Source: an uncultured Alphaproteobacteria bacterium (lineage in GTDB: Bacteria > Pseudomonadota > Alphaproteobacteria > RF32 > CAG-239). From it: a DNA stretch of 43,612 nucleotides. Location: NCBI GenBank assembly GCA_944392835.1, contig CALXYB010000012.1:1-43612 (forward strand), given 5' to 3'. Position 1 is the stretch's first letter. Each line of letters begins with the position of its first letter. The notes below the pieces were generated by a model. It saw nothing but the letters and a program-made list of their open reading frames with translations, made no database searches and was not told where the DNA came from. This document shows positions 1-7,929 of the stretch, in pieces. Made by a program: the position numbers and the translations under genes.

Positions 1-97
1 ACAAGCGACAGCGCCGTGGGCCAGCATTAAATTTCCGGTGCCCGAAGCGCAGTTGTTGAGCCAACGGCGAAACCTACGGAGCAAGAATAGTCCCATG

Positions 98-124
98 CAC
101 TTTTGCTTCTTGCAAGCAAAAGTG
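98..124. repeat. Hairpin with 11-bp stem in the left-edge non-coding region
   Basis: Arms at 98-108 and 114-124 are perfect reverse complements (cacttttgctt / aagcaaaagtg) around a 5-nt loop. It lies in a locally GC-richer stretch (1-130) in which I recognise no gene; a frame open from base 2 to the TGA at 161-163 has no recognisable protein character. There is no T-run directly after the stem, so this is not a clear terminator. It may be the end of a repeated intergenic element cut by the window edge. Confidence 0.45.
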
Positions 125-167
125 AGTTCGCACAAAAAAAGCACTATGAAAAAAACCTTCTGAAAAC

Positions 168-201
168 AAAAAAAGCACCCTGAAAAACAGAGTGCTTTTT
201 T
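168..201 (-). terminator. Rho-independent terminator of tRNA-His
   Basis: A-rich arm with agcac (about 168-178) and gtgct plus T-run (192-201) form a short hairpin immediately 3' of the leftward tRNA-His. On the minus strand the hairpin is followed by a U-tract. Confidence 0.65.
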
Positions 202-204
202 AAC

Positions 205-281
205 TGGGGCGAACTATGGGACTCGAACCCACGACAACCGGTACCACAAACCGGGGCTCTACCAACTGAGCTAAGTTCGCC
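205..281 (-). tRNA. tRNA-His (GTG)
   Basis: Cloverleaf read on the minus strand. The anticodon loop holds GTG. The acceptor stem has the extra 5' G typical of tRNA-His (base 281, G-1) pairing with C73, and CCA is encoded (205-207). The T-arm GGTTCGAGTCC is canonical. A terminator follows downstream. Confidence 0.96.
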
Positions 282-394
282 ATCAGACTTATGCGTTTTT
301 ACAAACAATCTTAATGAAAGTCAAGACAAAAAGCATAAAAAATTTCTTATATTTATAAAAATCACTTTTCAAAAATTAACAATTTATTTTCTTT

Positions 395-417
395 TTAGCG
401 CTAACCTAGGTTTAAAC
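395..417. promoter_or_regulatory. Overlapping palindromes with a CtrA-like box upstream of the carboxypeptidase-mipZ genes
   Basis: Three perfect palindromes overlap: TTAGCGCTAA (395-404), AACCTAGGTT (403-412) and GTTTAAAC (410-417). Inside them CTAA-N7-TTAA (401-415) matches seven of eight fixed bases of the CtrA consensus TTAA-N7-TTAA. CtrA is the response regulator controlled by CckA, which is encoded in this window. The site is 29 bp upstream of the first start codon. Regulation by CtrA is an inference from the motif; AT-rich DNA yields such matches by chance. Confidence 0.3.
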
Positions 418-445
418 AACTCCAGAAAAAGAGATAAAAGAAGCA

Positions 446-1663
446 ATGAAAAGAAGTCTTAACAGACATTTGGCACGCATTTTCAGCGGTTGCCTTTTGG
501 TTTTGGGTTTAATGGTTAATTTTTCAACCCCAGCTAAAGCATCAATTTCATCCATTACGATTGATGCCGAAACCGGCGAGGTTTTATCCTCTTCGGGTGC
601 TGATATTTTGCGTTATCCGGCTTCTTTAACCAAGGTTATGACATTATACATAACCTTTGATGCTCTGGAGAAAGGCCTTATCAAGCTGGATGACGAATTA
701 CCCGTTTCAAGAACGGCCGCCAACCGTTCTCCCTCAAAACTTGGTTTGCGCCCTGGTTCAACAATTGATGTCAAGACTTGCATTATGGCACTCATTGTCA
801 AGTCAGCCAACGACTGCGCCACAGTTTTAGCTGAAGGTTTAGGCTATAGTGAAGAAAATTTTGCCAAGACCATGACCCGGGTCTCCAGAGAACTGGGAAT
901 GAAGAACACCACCTTCAAAAACGCTTCCGGCTTACCCAATCGTCAACAAAAGACCACTGCCAGAGATATGGCCTTGCTCGCCGCCGCTATGTATCACCAT
1001 TTTCCCCAATATTACAAATGGTTTTCAGAGACCAAATTTACCTATCAGGGCAAAACAATTTATACTCACAATTATGTTCTCAAAAAATTTGAAGGAGCTG
1101 ATGGCTTAAAAACCGGTTTTACCAATGCTGCCGGTTTTAATATCATCACTTCTGCCGAAAGAGACGGACACCGTGTGATTGCTGTAACCATGGGACATAA
1201 TACAGCCAAAGAGCGCGATAAAAAAGTTGTTCAGATGATGAGCAAGGGCTTAAGCAAGCTCGCCTTAAATGATAAGGTAAATTCTGCCAATATGTATGCC
1301 AATCTGGAAGAAAAAAAGCTTGAAAACGAAGCGACAACACAAGTTGCCTCAGCACAACCGACTCTTCCCAAAGAGCAAAATTGGGATATTCAGGTCGGCG
1401 CTTTTTCCAACTATGCCAAAGCCCGCAATTATGCTTTAGAGATTAAGCAAAAATCGCGCAAACTTGCAAACAAAGAAATTATTATTGAGCCGGTTTCCAC
1501 AGGCTCGGCCATCATCTACCGCTCAAAAATCGCCGGTTTCGCCAAAAGAGAAGCAGATGCCGCTTGCAAAAGTTTGAAAAAAACAAACAAATCATGTATA
1601 GTTGTTGCCAAGCAAGATAACGATCAACTCATTTTGGCTCAAAACCAATATCAACAGCAGTAA
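446..1663 (+). CDS. D-alanyl-D-alanine carboxypeptidase (S11, PBP5/6 type) with C-terminal SPOR domain
   Basis: Low-molecular-weight penicillin-binding protein that trims the terminal D-Ala from peptidoglycan stem peptides in the periplasm. A signal peptide covers about residues 1-32, ending PAKA. The three active-site motifs of the S11 family are present in order: S60-L-T-K63, S120-A-N122 and K222-T-G224. Residues about 313-388 (from WDIQVGAF) form a SPOR domain, which binds denuded glycan at the division septum, so the enzyme is probably recruited there. Serine carboxypeptidases with a SPOR tail are common in Alphaproteobacteria. The next gene, mipZ, starts 6 nt after the stop, suggesting one transcript for wall remodelling and division-site control. 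The Shine-Dalgarno is weak (AGAAG). Confidence 0.92.
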   Translation: MKRSLNRHLARIFSGCLLVLGLMVNFSTPAKASISSITIDAETGEVLSSSGADILRYPASLTKVMTLYITFDALEKGLIKLDDELPVSRTAANRSPSKLGLRPGSTIDVKTCIMALIVKSANDCATVLAEGLGYSEENFAKTMTRVSRELGMKNTTFKNASGLPNRQQKTTARDMALLAAAMYHHFPQYYKWFSETKFTYQGKTIYTHNYVLKKFEGADGLKTGFTNAAGFNIITSAERDGHRVIAVTMGHNTAKERDKKVVQMMSKGLSKLALNDKVNSANMYANLEEKKLENEATTQVASAQPTLPKEQNWDIQVGAFSNYAKARNYALEIKQKSRKLANKEIIIEPVSTGSAIIYRSKIAGFAKREADAACKSLKKTNKSCIVVAKQDNDQLILAQNQYQQQ

Positions 1664-1669
1664 TTACCT

Positions 1670-2476
1670 ATGAACGACCCTATAGAAAAAAAAGCTCACG
1701 TAATTGTTGTCAGCAACGAAAAAGGCGGCACCGGAAAATCTACCATCTCCATGCACTTAGCCATAAAACTGATGCAAGAAGGTTTTTCTGTTGCAACGGT
1801 TGATATGGACGGCCGCCAAGGAACCTTATCAAAATATTTAGAAAACCGTGAAAACTTTTGCGCCAAACATAAAATCTCTTTGCCGATTCCAGTGCATTAT
1901 CGTTTCACCCCGCAAGAAGATTATAGCTTAATCGCAGCAGACAGAGGAAACATTCGCACTCAAATATCTAAACTTTTAGACAACTACGATGCCGTTATTA
2001 TTGATACGCCGGGAAACAAAAACTACCTTTTTGAAGAAGCGCATCGTTTTGCCGATACTTTAATCACCCCGATTTCAGACAGCCTGATAGATTTAAACGT
2101 CTTGGCAGACATTGATTTTGAAAACGAAAAAATCGGCCACCCGGGGCATTATGCAAATTACATCTGGGAAGTCAAAAAATATCTAGCTTCTTTGGGCAAA
2201 CCATACTTAAACTGGATTGTTGTTGGCAACAAGCTTTCATCTTATAATTCCAAAAACAAACAGGTTGTCTTTCAATATCTGGAAAAGATGTCTAAGCTCT
2301 ATGGTTTTCGTCTGGCCGAAATCATCAAAGACAGAGTCATCTATCGCGAACTTTTCTTAGAAGGCCTGACCGTACTTGATATGCAACATCCGGATTTGCG
2401 CTTAAAGATGAGCGTATCTCACATTGCCGCCAAAAGAGAGATTCGCGCTCTGGCTGAGTTTATCTGCCCCGAATAG
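1670..2476 (+). CDS. mipZ: MipZ, ParA-family ATPase that positions the division site
   Basis: ParA/MinD-type P-loop ATPase. A deviant Walker A (NEKGGTGKST) occurs near residue 17 and a Walker B-like IIDTPG near residue 107. The fit is to MipZ rather than chromosomal ParA: the alphaproteobacterial signature DRVIYRELF, followed by GLTVLD, lies in the last third, and the N-terminus (VIVVSNEKGGTGKS) and length (268 aa) agree with Caulobacter MipZ. MipZ forms a bipolar gradient through ParB and inhibits FtsZ polymerisation near the poles, so the Z ring forms at midcell. The gene sits between a septal carboxypeptidase and a small membrane protein. Confidence 0.93.
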   Translation: MNDPIEKKAHVIVVSNEKGGTGKSTISMHLAIKLMQEGFSVATVDMDGRQGTLSKYLENRENFCAKHKISLPIPVHYRFTPQEDYSLIAADRGNIRTQISKLLDNYDAVIIDTPGNKNYLFEEAHRFADTLITPISDSLIDLNVLADIDFENEKIGHPGHYANYIWEVKKYLASLGKPYLNWIVVGNKLSSYNSKNKQVVFQYLEKMSKLYGFRLAEIIKDRVIYRELFLEGLTVLDMQHPDLRLKMSVSHIAAKREIRALAEFICPE

Positions 2477-2485
2477 GAGAAAAGC

Positions 2486-3010
2486 ATGAAAGAATTAAGC
2501 CTTCTGATGTTTGTGGCTGCCTGCGGCTACATTCTGAACTGCTTTTTCAATCGCTTTTCACCCGAGAAAATCCGCCAACACAATTTCTTTATCCCCTCAC
2601 AAAGAGAATATAATATTTTATGGGGCTTTGCTTTTTATATGGGATTCGCAGCCTTAATGCTACCGACACATCACAAATTTTGGCCTCTTGTCGCAATTAT
2701 TATAATTTTCGTTTTATTGTTTTATTACAAACTGTTATACAAGACCCTGCAAAAACCGCATAAAGGTTTTCTGTTGCAAGACCTACAAAAAAGACTGCTC
2801 AAACAACAAAAAAACGATTCCTTGCTCAACCGCCCCTACTCAAGAGCCGAGGCGTTGCGCTTGCTGGGCTTAACCACAGGCACGGATAATGACAATCCCT
2901 GGCTTGCCAAACGCATTGAACTTTTGCAAAATTTTGCGGACCAAAACCCCAATCTTCCCTATCTCTCCGAGCTTTTGACAAAGCTAAAACAAAGTCTCTA
3001 CTCAAAATAA
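2486..3010 (+). CDS. Small membrane protein with a degenerate J-domain-like C-terminus
   Basis: Function unknown. There are hydrophobic segments near residues 5-20, 48-60 and 68-85. The C-terminal ~55 residues begin SRAEALRLLGL and end LSELLTKLKQSL. That layout resembles the compact J-domains of membrane-anchored DnaJ-like proteins often found next to mipZ, but the catalytic HPD tripeptide is missing (NPNLPYL lies where HPDxxGxxYL is expected). So it either cannot stimulate DnaK or is a structural relative (inference). The start ATG is 9 nt after the mipZ stop with AGGAG upstream, so the two are probably co-transcribed. Confidence 0.7.
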   Translation: MKELSLLMFVAACGYILNCFFNRFSPEKIRQHNFFIPSQREYNILWGFAFYMGFAALMLPTHHKFWPLVAIIIIFVLLFYYKLLYKTLQKPHKGFLLQDLQKRLLKQQKNDSLLNRPYSRAEALRLLGLTTGTDNDNPWLAKRIELLQNFADQNPNLPYLSELLTKLKQSLYSK

Positions 3011-3098
3011 CGGCTGATAACTTTGTGCGGGACTTGAGTTTAACGCGTATAGTGCTAAACTCGTGGCATTGAAATTAAACCCACAACAAGGAGAGAGA

Positions 3099-4718
3099 AT
3101 GATAAAAACAGTTTCTACTACCCCTTACACCGACCAAAAAATGGGTACGGGCGGACTACGCAAAAAAACCAAAGTTATGATGCAGCCCAACTACTTTGAA
3201 AACTTTATTCAAACCATTTTCAACACCATCGGCGGTGTTAAAGGCAAAACCTATGTAGTAGGCGGCGACGGCCGTTATTTTAACGACATTGCCATACAAA
3301 GATTCATTAAAATGGCAGCAGCCAACGGCGTTGCCAAACTCATCATCGGTCAAAACGGCTATATGTCTACACCGGCCGGCTCCAATGTTTTGCTCAAAAA
3401 CAAAACCAACGGTGCTTTCATCTTCTCGGCTTCGCATAACCCCGGCGGCATAGACAATGACTTCGGTGTCAAATATTCGGATGAAACCGGCGGTCAAGTT
3501 CCCACTTCCATTACCGATGCGATTTATAAAAATTCTCAAAGCATCAGCGAATATCAGATTCTTGATGTTCCGGATGTTGACATCAGCAAAATCGGCACTC
3601 AACAATTGGAAGGGATGACCATTGAAGTCATTGACCCGATTAAAGATTATGTTGAAATGTTGGAAGGCATTTTTGACTTTGAGGCCTTGAAAAAACTTTT
3701 CAAATCCGGCTTCACCATGAAGTTTGATGCCATGAACGCCGTTACCGGACCTTATGGCAAGCGCATTTTTGAAGAGATTTTAGGCGCTGCTCCGGGTTCT
3801 GTTATCAATGCCACACCGAAACCTGATTTCGGCGGCTTGCATCCGGACCCGAATATGGTTTATGCCAAAGAGCTCATCGGTATCATGTATGGCGACAACG
3901 CTCCGGACTTCGGCTGTGCCAATGATGGCGACGGCGACCGCAACATGATTTTGGGTAAAAAGTTTTTTGTATCTCCGTCAGACAGCTTGTCTATTCTAAC
4001 GGACAATTACAAGCTGATTCCGGCTTACAAAAACGGCATTTACGGCGTTGCAAAATCCGCAGCCACATCAACAGCAGTTTGCCGCACGGCAAAAGCTTTG
4101 GGGATGGACTGCTACGAAGTCCCGACCGGCTGGAAATATTTTGTAAACCTGATGGATTCCAAGCGTATCACCTTCTGCGGTGAAGAAAGCTTCGGCACAG
4201 GCTCCAGCCATATTCGTGAAAAAGACGGCATTTGGGCGATTCTGTTCTGGTTGAGCATTATTGCCGCAACCGGAAAATCCGTTGAAGAAATCACCAAAGA
4301 ACATTGGAAAAAATATGGCCGCAGCTATTACATCCGCTTTGACTTTGAAGGCATTGACAAGGCTGTTGCCGACAAGCTTATGGCTGATTTGGAAACCAAA
4401 TTGCCTTCTCTCAACGGCAAAAAGTTTGGCGAATATGAAGTCAGCGAAGCTGCTCCGTTCATTTATAATGACCCGGTAGACGGCTCTTCCACCAAGAATG
4501 GTCTGGTTGTAAAATTTGCTGACGGTTCTCGTATCGTATATCGTTTGTCCGGAACCGGCACAAGCGGCGCAACCTTGCGTGTTTATATGGAAAAATTTGA
4601 GCAAAATCACTTGGATGAAGAACCTCTGAACATGCTCAAAGACATCGCCAAGACTGCCGCCGAGATTGCCGAAATCGGACCTCGCACAGGAAAACAACAA
4701 CCCGATGTCATTACTTAG
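3099..4718 (+). CDS. pgm: Phosphoglucomutase (alpha-D-glucose-specific)
   Basis: Interconverts glucose-1-phosphate and glucose-6-phosphate, feeding nucleotide-sugar and glycogen synthesis. Alpha-D-phosphohexomutase features, numbered from the chosen start: phosphoserine loop SASHNPGG with the catalytic Ser near 112, metal loop DGDGDR at about 276-281, and sugar-binding GEESFGTG starting near 361. At 539 aa it has the length of the 540-560-aa phosphoglucomutase family. An upstream in-frame GTG (3063) exists, but the ATG at 3099 has a strong AAGGAGAG Shine-Dalgarno and is preferred. A weak hairpin (arms 3036-3042 and 3056-3062) precedes it. The end overlaps the next gene by 14 nt. Confidence 0.95.
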   Translation: MIKTVSTTPYTDQKMGTGGLRKKTKVMMQPNYFENFIQTIFNTIGGVKGKTYVVGGDGRYFNDIAIQRFIKMAAANGVAKLIIGQNGYMSTPAGSNVLLKNKTNGAFIFSASHNPGGIDNDFGVKYSDETGGQVPTSITDAIYKNSQSISEYQILDVPDVDISKIGTQQLEGMTIEVIDPIKDYVEMLEGIFDFEALKKLFKSGFTMKFDAMNAVTGPYGKRIFEEILGAAPGSVINATPKPDFGGLHPDPNMVYAKELIGIMYGDNAPDFGCANDGDGDRNMILGKKFFVSPSDSLSILTDNYKLIPAYKNGIYGVAKSAATSTAVCRTAKALGMDCYEVPTGWKYFVNLMDSKRITFCGEESFGTGSSHIREKDGIWAILFWLSIIAATGKSVEEITKEHWKKYGRSYYIRFDFEGIDKAVADKLMADLETKLPSLNGKKFGEYEVSEAAPFIYNDPVDGSSTKNGLVVKFADGSRIVYRLSGTGTSGATLRVYMEKFEQNHLDEEPLNMLKDIAKTAAEIAEIGPRTGKQQPDVIT

Positions 4719-5811
4719 AAAAATCACATTAACCATCTTTTTCAACGCACTTGCCTTTTCGGCAAGTGCGGCTGATGGTTTATACGGTTTTACATCCGCC
4801 AATCCCTATACTTATGAGGAGCAAATTTTAGACATCAAAGTTGCGCCAAAGACGATTGTGAACTATCGCGAAGCCATGCGCAAAAACATCATCGCCTTGG
4901 CAGAGTTCGCCAAAGCCGAGAATAAAGACTTTGAGCTCATCGCCCACGAAGGCGAAGAACTATTGCACAAAAGCTTGTGGGAATATCATTTAGATGGCTA
5001 TAATGAAGCCCGCAAAAAAGGCTTAAACGCCGATGACCCGGTGTTTTTAGCACACTTAAAACGCACAACTCCGGAAAAAGATTATTCCCCCTCATCTGAG
5101 GCTTATGGCAAAAGCATAAGCGGCCTAGCTGTCAACAACCGCTTTTGCGGCAAACATGAGCTTAATGAACATATCAAAAAGCACAATTTAAAACTCATTT
5201 CCATAGATTATTGCAAAACCGAAGCCGCTTTTGATGAAGCCGCCATGAACGCAACCGGCCTCAACTATTTGCTTTATGCTTTTATCAAGCCTGAAACCGC
5301 CTTTAAAAAAATCAGAAAACAACCGATTATTAACGAAAATGCTCAAAACATCTTCAAAGTCGCCGAGGCTCAAAACATATCCTTATTCATTGATGACAGC
5401 TTGTATAAAGACAAAGAAAGATTTTTGCAAGATATTAGGGAATCAAACTATGACATTGTCGTCATAGATCCGTTCTTCCATCATACATCACCTTACAGCA
5501 AAGAAGATGTAGAAAGCCTAAAATTCAAAAAGAACGGCGCCAAGAGATTGATTTTTGCCAAAATAAACGTCAGCGAAGCCGACCCGGAAGATTATTATTG
5601 GCAAAATGACTGGGAAATAGAAAAGACACCTTGGTTGGCCAGAGCTTCTTTCACGGATGAAAATGCGGTTATCACCCAATATTGGGATGAAAACTGGAGA
5701 CAAATCAACGGTCGCTATTTCAAAGGCATCGTTGACAGTGGCTATGACGGCGCTTTTCTGACCGGCATTGAAAATCATACCTATTTTGAAAAACAAACCC
5801 CGCTGGAGTAA
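4705..5811 (+). CDS. Secreted TM1410/GH114-like TIM-barrel protein
   Basis: Exported protein with a signal peptide (residues 1 to about 22, ending SASA). The C-terminal half, with motifs IVVIDPFF, RLIFAKINVSEAD and GYDGAFLTG, and the aromatic W/Y/D pattern resemble the TM1410/GH114 family (endo-alpha-1,4-polygalactosaminidase-like, once mislabelled cysteinyl-tRNA synthetase-related). Members act on polysaccharides outside the cytoplasm; the substrate here is unknown. I chose the ATG at 4705, inside the end of pgm, because the preceding in-frame ATG (4666) would prepend a polar stretch before the signal peptide. The 14-nt overlap with pgm and the 3-nt gap to fliQ suggest read-through transcription. 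Confidence 0.72.
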   Translation: MSLLRKITLTIFFNALAFSASAADGLYGFTSANPYTYEEQILDIKVAPKTIVNYREAMRKNIIALAEFAKAENKDFELIAHEGEELLHKSLWEYHLDGYNEARKKGLNADDPVFLAHLKRTTPEKDYSPSSEAYGKSISGLAVNNRFCGKHELNEHIKKHNLKLISIDYCKTEAAFDEAAMNATGLNYLLYAFIKPETAFKKIRKQPIINENAQNIFKVAEAQNISLFIDDSLYKDKERFLQDIRESNYDIVVIDPFFHHTSPYSKEDVESLKFKKNGAKRLIFAKINVSEADPEDYYWQNDWEIEKTPWLARASFTDENAVITQYWDENWRQINGRYFKGIVDSGYDGAFLTGIENHTYFEKQTPLE

Positions 5812-5814
5812 CAG

Positions 5815-6081
5815 ATGAACGAAGTAGAAGTTTTAGACATATCCCGCGAAGCCATTTTTACCCTGATTAAAGTAGTCTCTCCGGCACTACTTGTTGCCTT
5901 GTTCATTGGTTTAATCATCGGTATTTTCCAAGCCTTAACCCAAATTCAGGAAATGACCTTAGCCTTTGTTCCGAAAATCTTAGGTGTCTTTTTCACCCTG
6001 ATTTTGCTCTTTCCTTTTATGCTCAATCAAATGCGTATGTTATCAGAAACTCTGTTTGACAAGATTGTAACCGGCGGATGA
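5815..6081 (+). CDS. fliQ: FliQ, flagellar type III export apparatus membrane protein
   Basis: At 88 aa with two hydrophobic helices (about residues 15-38 and 52-75), this is the standard FliQ size and layout. Motifs REAIFTLIKV, PALLVALFIGLIIG and QALTQIQEMTL are diagnostic. FliQ assembles with FliP and FliR into the export gate at the centre of the flagellar basal body. The start follows CTGGAGTAAC, 3 nt after the upstream stop, and fliR follows 6 nt after this gene. fliP is not in the window. Confidence 0.96.
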   Translation: MNEVEVLDISREAIFTLIKVVSPALLVALFIGLIIGIFQALTQIQEMTLAFVPKILGVFFTLILLFPFMLNQMRMLSETLFDKIVTGG

Positions 6082-6087
6082 TGACCA

Positions 6088-6849
6088 ATGACGCAACTGC
6101 TTAATTTGGAAATATATCAGTTTATCTTTGTCTTTTTAAGAATAGGCTCGGCCATGGTAGTAATGCCGGGCTTTGCGGTTTCTTACCTAACGGAAAGACA
6201 AAGGCTTTCCATCGCCTTAGCCGTAACGGTTGTTTTGGTGCCTTTTTTAAGCAGCTATCTTCCACCCGCCCCGACAGATTTCTTAGAGTTTTTGCGCATT
6301 GCTTTGTTTGAGATAATTTATGGCATATTTATGGGAATATATATGCAGATAATGTATTCGGCTTTAAGCTTGGTCGGAAACTTTGCCGGACAAGCAATCA
6401 GCTTTTCCAATGCACAAAGTTTTGACCCCACATTTCAAAACCAAAGCATCGTCATTGAAACTTTTTTAAGCCTCGTTGCCTTAACCATCATCTTTGTAAC
6501 AGATTTGCATCATTTAATGCTATCCGCCGTCATAGACAGTTACAAAATTTTTCCGGTAGGCTCTGCCTTACCTGTAGCCGATTTTTCAGACTTTTTGAGC
6601 CAAACCGTCAACAAAAGCTTCATCATCGGTTTTAAGATTGCCTCACCGTTTATTGCTTTTTCCATCGTTTTTTATGTCGGCATGGGTTTGGTTTCAAGAC
6701 TAATGCCGCAACTAAACATTTTCTTTTTGTCTTTGCCGTTGCAAATTTATCTGGGCCTGGGCTTGTTGTTCCTGACCACCCCGATAATGATTCTTTGGTT
6801 TACCAAATATTATGAAGACGGCTTAATAAAGTTTACATCAGGGAGCTAA
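6088..6849 (+). CDS. fliR: FliR, flagellar export gate protein
   Basis: Polytopic membrane protein (253 aa, about six hydrophobic segments) with FliR hallmarks: an N-terminal FVFLRIGSAM followed by a PGF motif, central GNFAGQAISFSNA and a C-terminal QLNIFFLSLPLQI. FliR completes the FliPQR export gate. It lies between fliQ and flhB with single-digit spacing, the usual order for flagellar export genes. Confidence 0.96.
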   Translation: MTQLLNLEIYQFIFVFLRIGSAMVVMPGFAVSYLTERQRLSIALAVTVVLVPFLSSYLPPAPTDFLEFLRIALFEIIYGIFMGIYMQIMYSALSLVGNFAGQAISFSNAQSFDPTFQNQSIVIETFLSLVALTIIFVTDLHHLMLSAVIDSYKIFPVGSALPVADFSDFLSQTVNKSFIIGFKIASPFIAFSIVFYVGMGLVSRLMPQLNIFFLSLPLQIYLGLGLLFLTTPIMILWFTKYYEDGLIKFTSGS

Positions 6850-6852
6850 GAG

Positions 6853-7929
6853 ATGATAGCCGAAGATGAAGACGAAGCCTCAAAGACCGAAGAACCGTCG
6901 GAACGAAAAATCAGCAAAGCCAAAGAAGAAGGCGACATTGCCATCTCTCAAGATGCCAAAAGCTTCATTATGCTTATTGGTATGCTTTTTGTAATATGGC
7001 TGATATTACCTTTGATGTTTAAGTGGTTTTATATATTTTCTCTGCGCTTTATAGAAACCCCGGACGCCATCCCGACAGACGCACGCCACTTGCGCTTATT
7101 ATTTTATGAAAGTGTTTTAGCGCTTCTCAAGATTTTAGGCATTCCTTTTGCCATCTTTATGCTTTTAGGAATTTTTGCCAGCGTTGCACAAACCGGTTTT
7201 GTTTATGCACCCAAGAAACTGGAACCCAACTGGAACAAACTCAATATTTTTGCCGCCCTTACCCAATTTATAAATATGAAAAAGATTGTAGAGAGCTTAA
7301 AAGGCATCATCAAAATCACGGTCATAGCCTTTATCGGCATTCTGGTTCTAAGACCTTATTTAGAAAAAGTAAACTTCATGCCCGAAATGGACGTTATGGG
7401 AATTTTATCATTTATTCATAAAGTTGTGGTTGTTTTAATTTTCACGGTGGTTATTGCTGTTTTTGTCATTGCGGTTGCCGACTATGCTTATCAAAAATAT
7501 CAACATTTGAAAAAACTGCGCATGACCAAGCAAGAAGTCAAAGACGAATACAAACAAATGGAAGGTGATCCTTTGGTCAAGTCGCGTATCAGACAAGTCC
7601 GCATGGAAAGAGCCCGCCACCGTATGATGGATGCCGTCCCGCGTGCCGATGTTGTTATCGTCAACCCGACGCACTATGCTGTGGCCTTAGAGTATAAAAT
7701 GGAAACAATGGATGCACCGGTAGTCGTAGCCAAAGGTTTGGATAATTTGGCTTTGCGCATTAGGGAGATTGCGGAAGAGCACGAAATCCCGATTGTGGAA
7801 AACCCACCTTTGGCGCGTGCACTGTTTGCATCCGTAGAGCTTGATCAATCAATTCCGGCCGAACATTTCAAGGCCGTAGCCGAGGTAATTGGATATGTTA
7901 TGCAGCTTAAAAATCCGCAGACCAGATAA
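6853..7929 (+). CDS. flhB: FlhB, flagellar export substrate-specificity switch
   Basis: The acidic/basic N-terminal tail (DEDEASKTEEPSERKI) is typical of FlhB, followed by four membrane segments to about residue 215 and a cytoplasmic domain. The autocleavage motif NPTH is intact at residues 271-274. Self-cleavage between N and P switches export from rod/hook to filament substrates. The gene starts 3 nt after fliR, and its end overlaps the start of cckA by 35 nt. Confidence 0.97.
   Translation: MIAEDEDEASKTEEPSERKISKAKEEGDIAISQDAKSFIMLIGMLFVIWLILPLMFKWFYIFSLRFIETPDAIPTDARHLRLLFYESVLALLKILGIPFAIFMLLGIFASVAQTGFVYAPKKLEPNWNKLNIFAALTQFINMKKIVESLKGIIKITVIAFIGILVLRPYLEKVNFMPEMDVMGILSFIHKVVVVLIFTVVIAVFVIAVADYAYQKYQHLKKLRMTKQEVKDEYKQMEGDPLVKSRIRQVRMERARHRMMDAVPRADVVIVNPTHYAVALEYKMETMDAPVVVAKGLDNLALRIREIAEEHEIPIVENPPLARALFASVELDQSIPAEHFKAVAEVIGYVMQLKNPQTR

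Noticed and set aside
2..163. A frame open from base 2 to a TGA at 161-163 at the left edge.
   Set aside because: No protein features, and it runs through the 98-124 hairpin; start outside the window. Kept only as non-coding.
3036..3062. Hairpin before pgm (arms gagttta / taaactc).
   Set aside because: Only 7 bp without a T-run, so neither a terminator nor a recognised riboswitch can be claimed.
4068..4802. Long open frame on the minus strand across pgm.
   Set aside because: Antisense shadow of a conserved enzyme; no ribosome site or protein signature.
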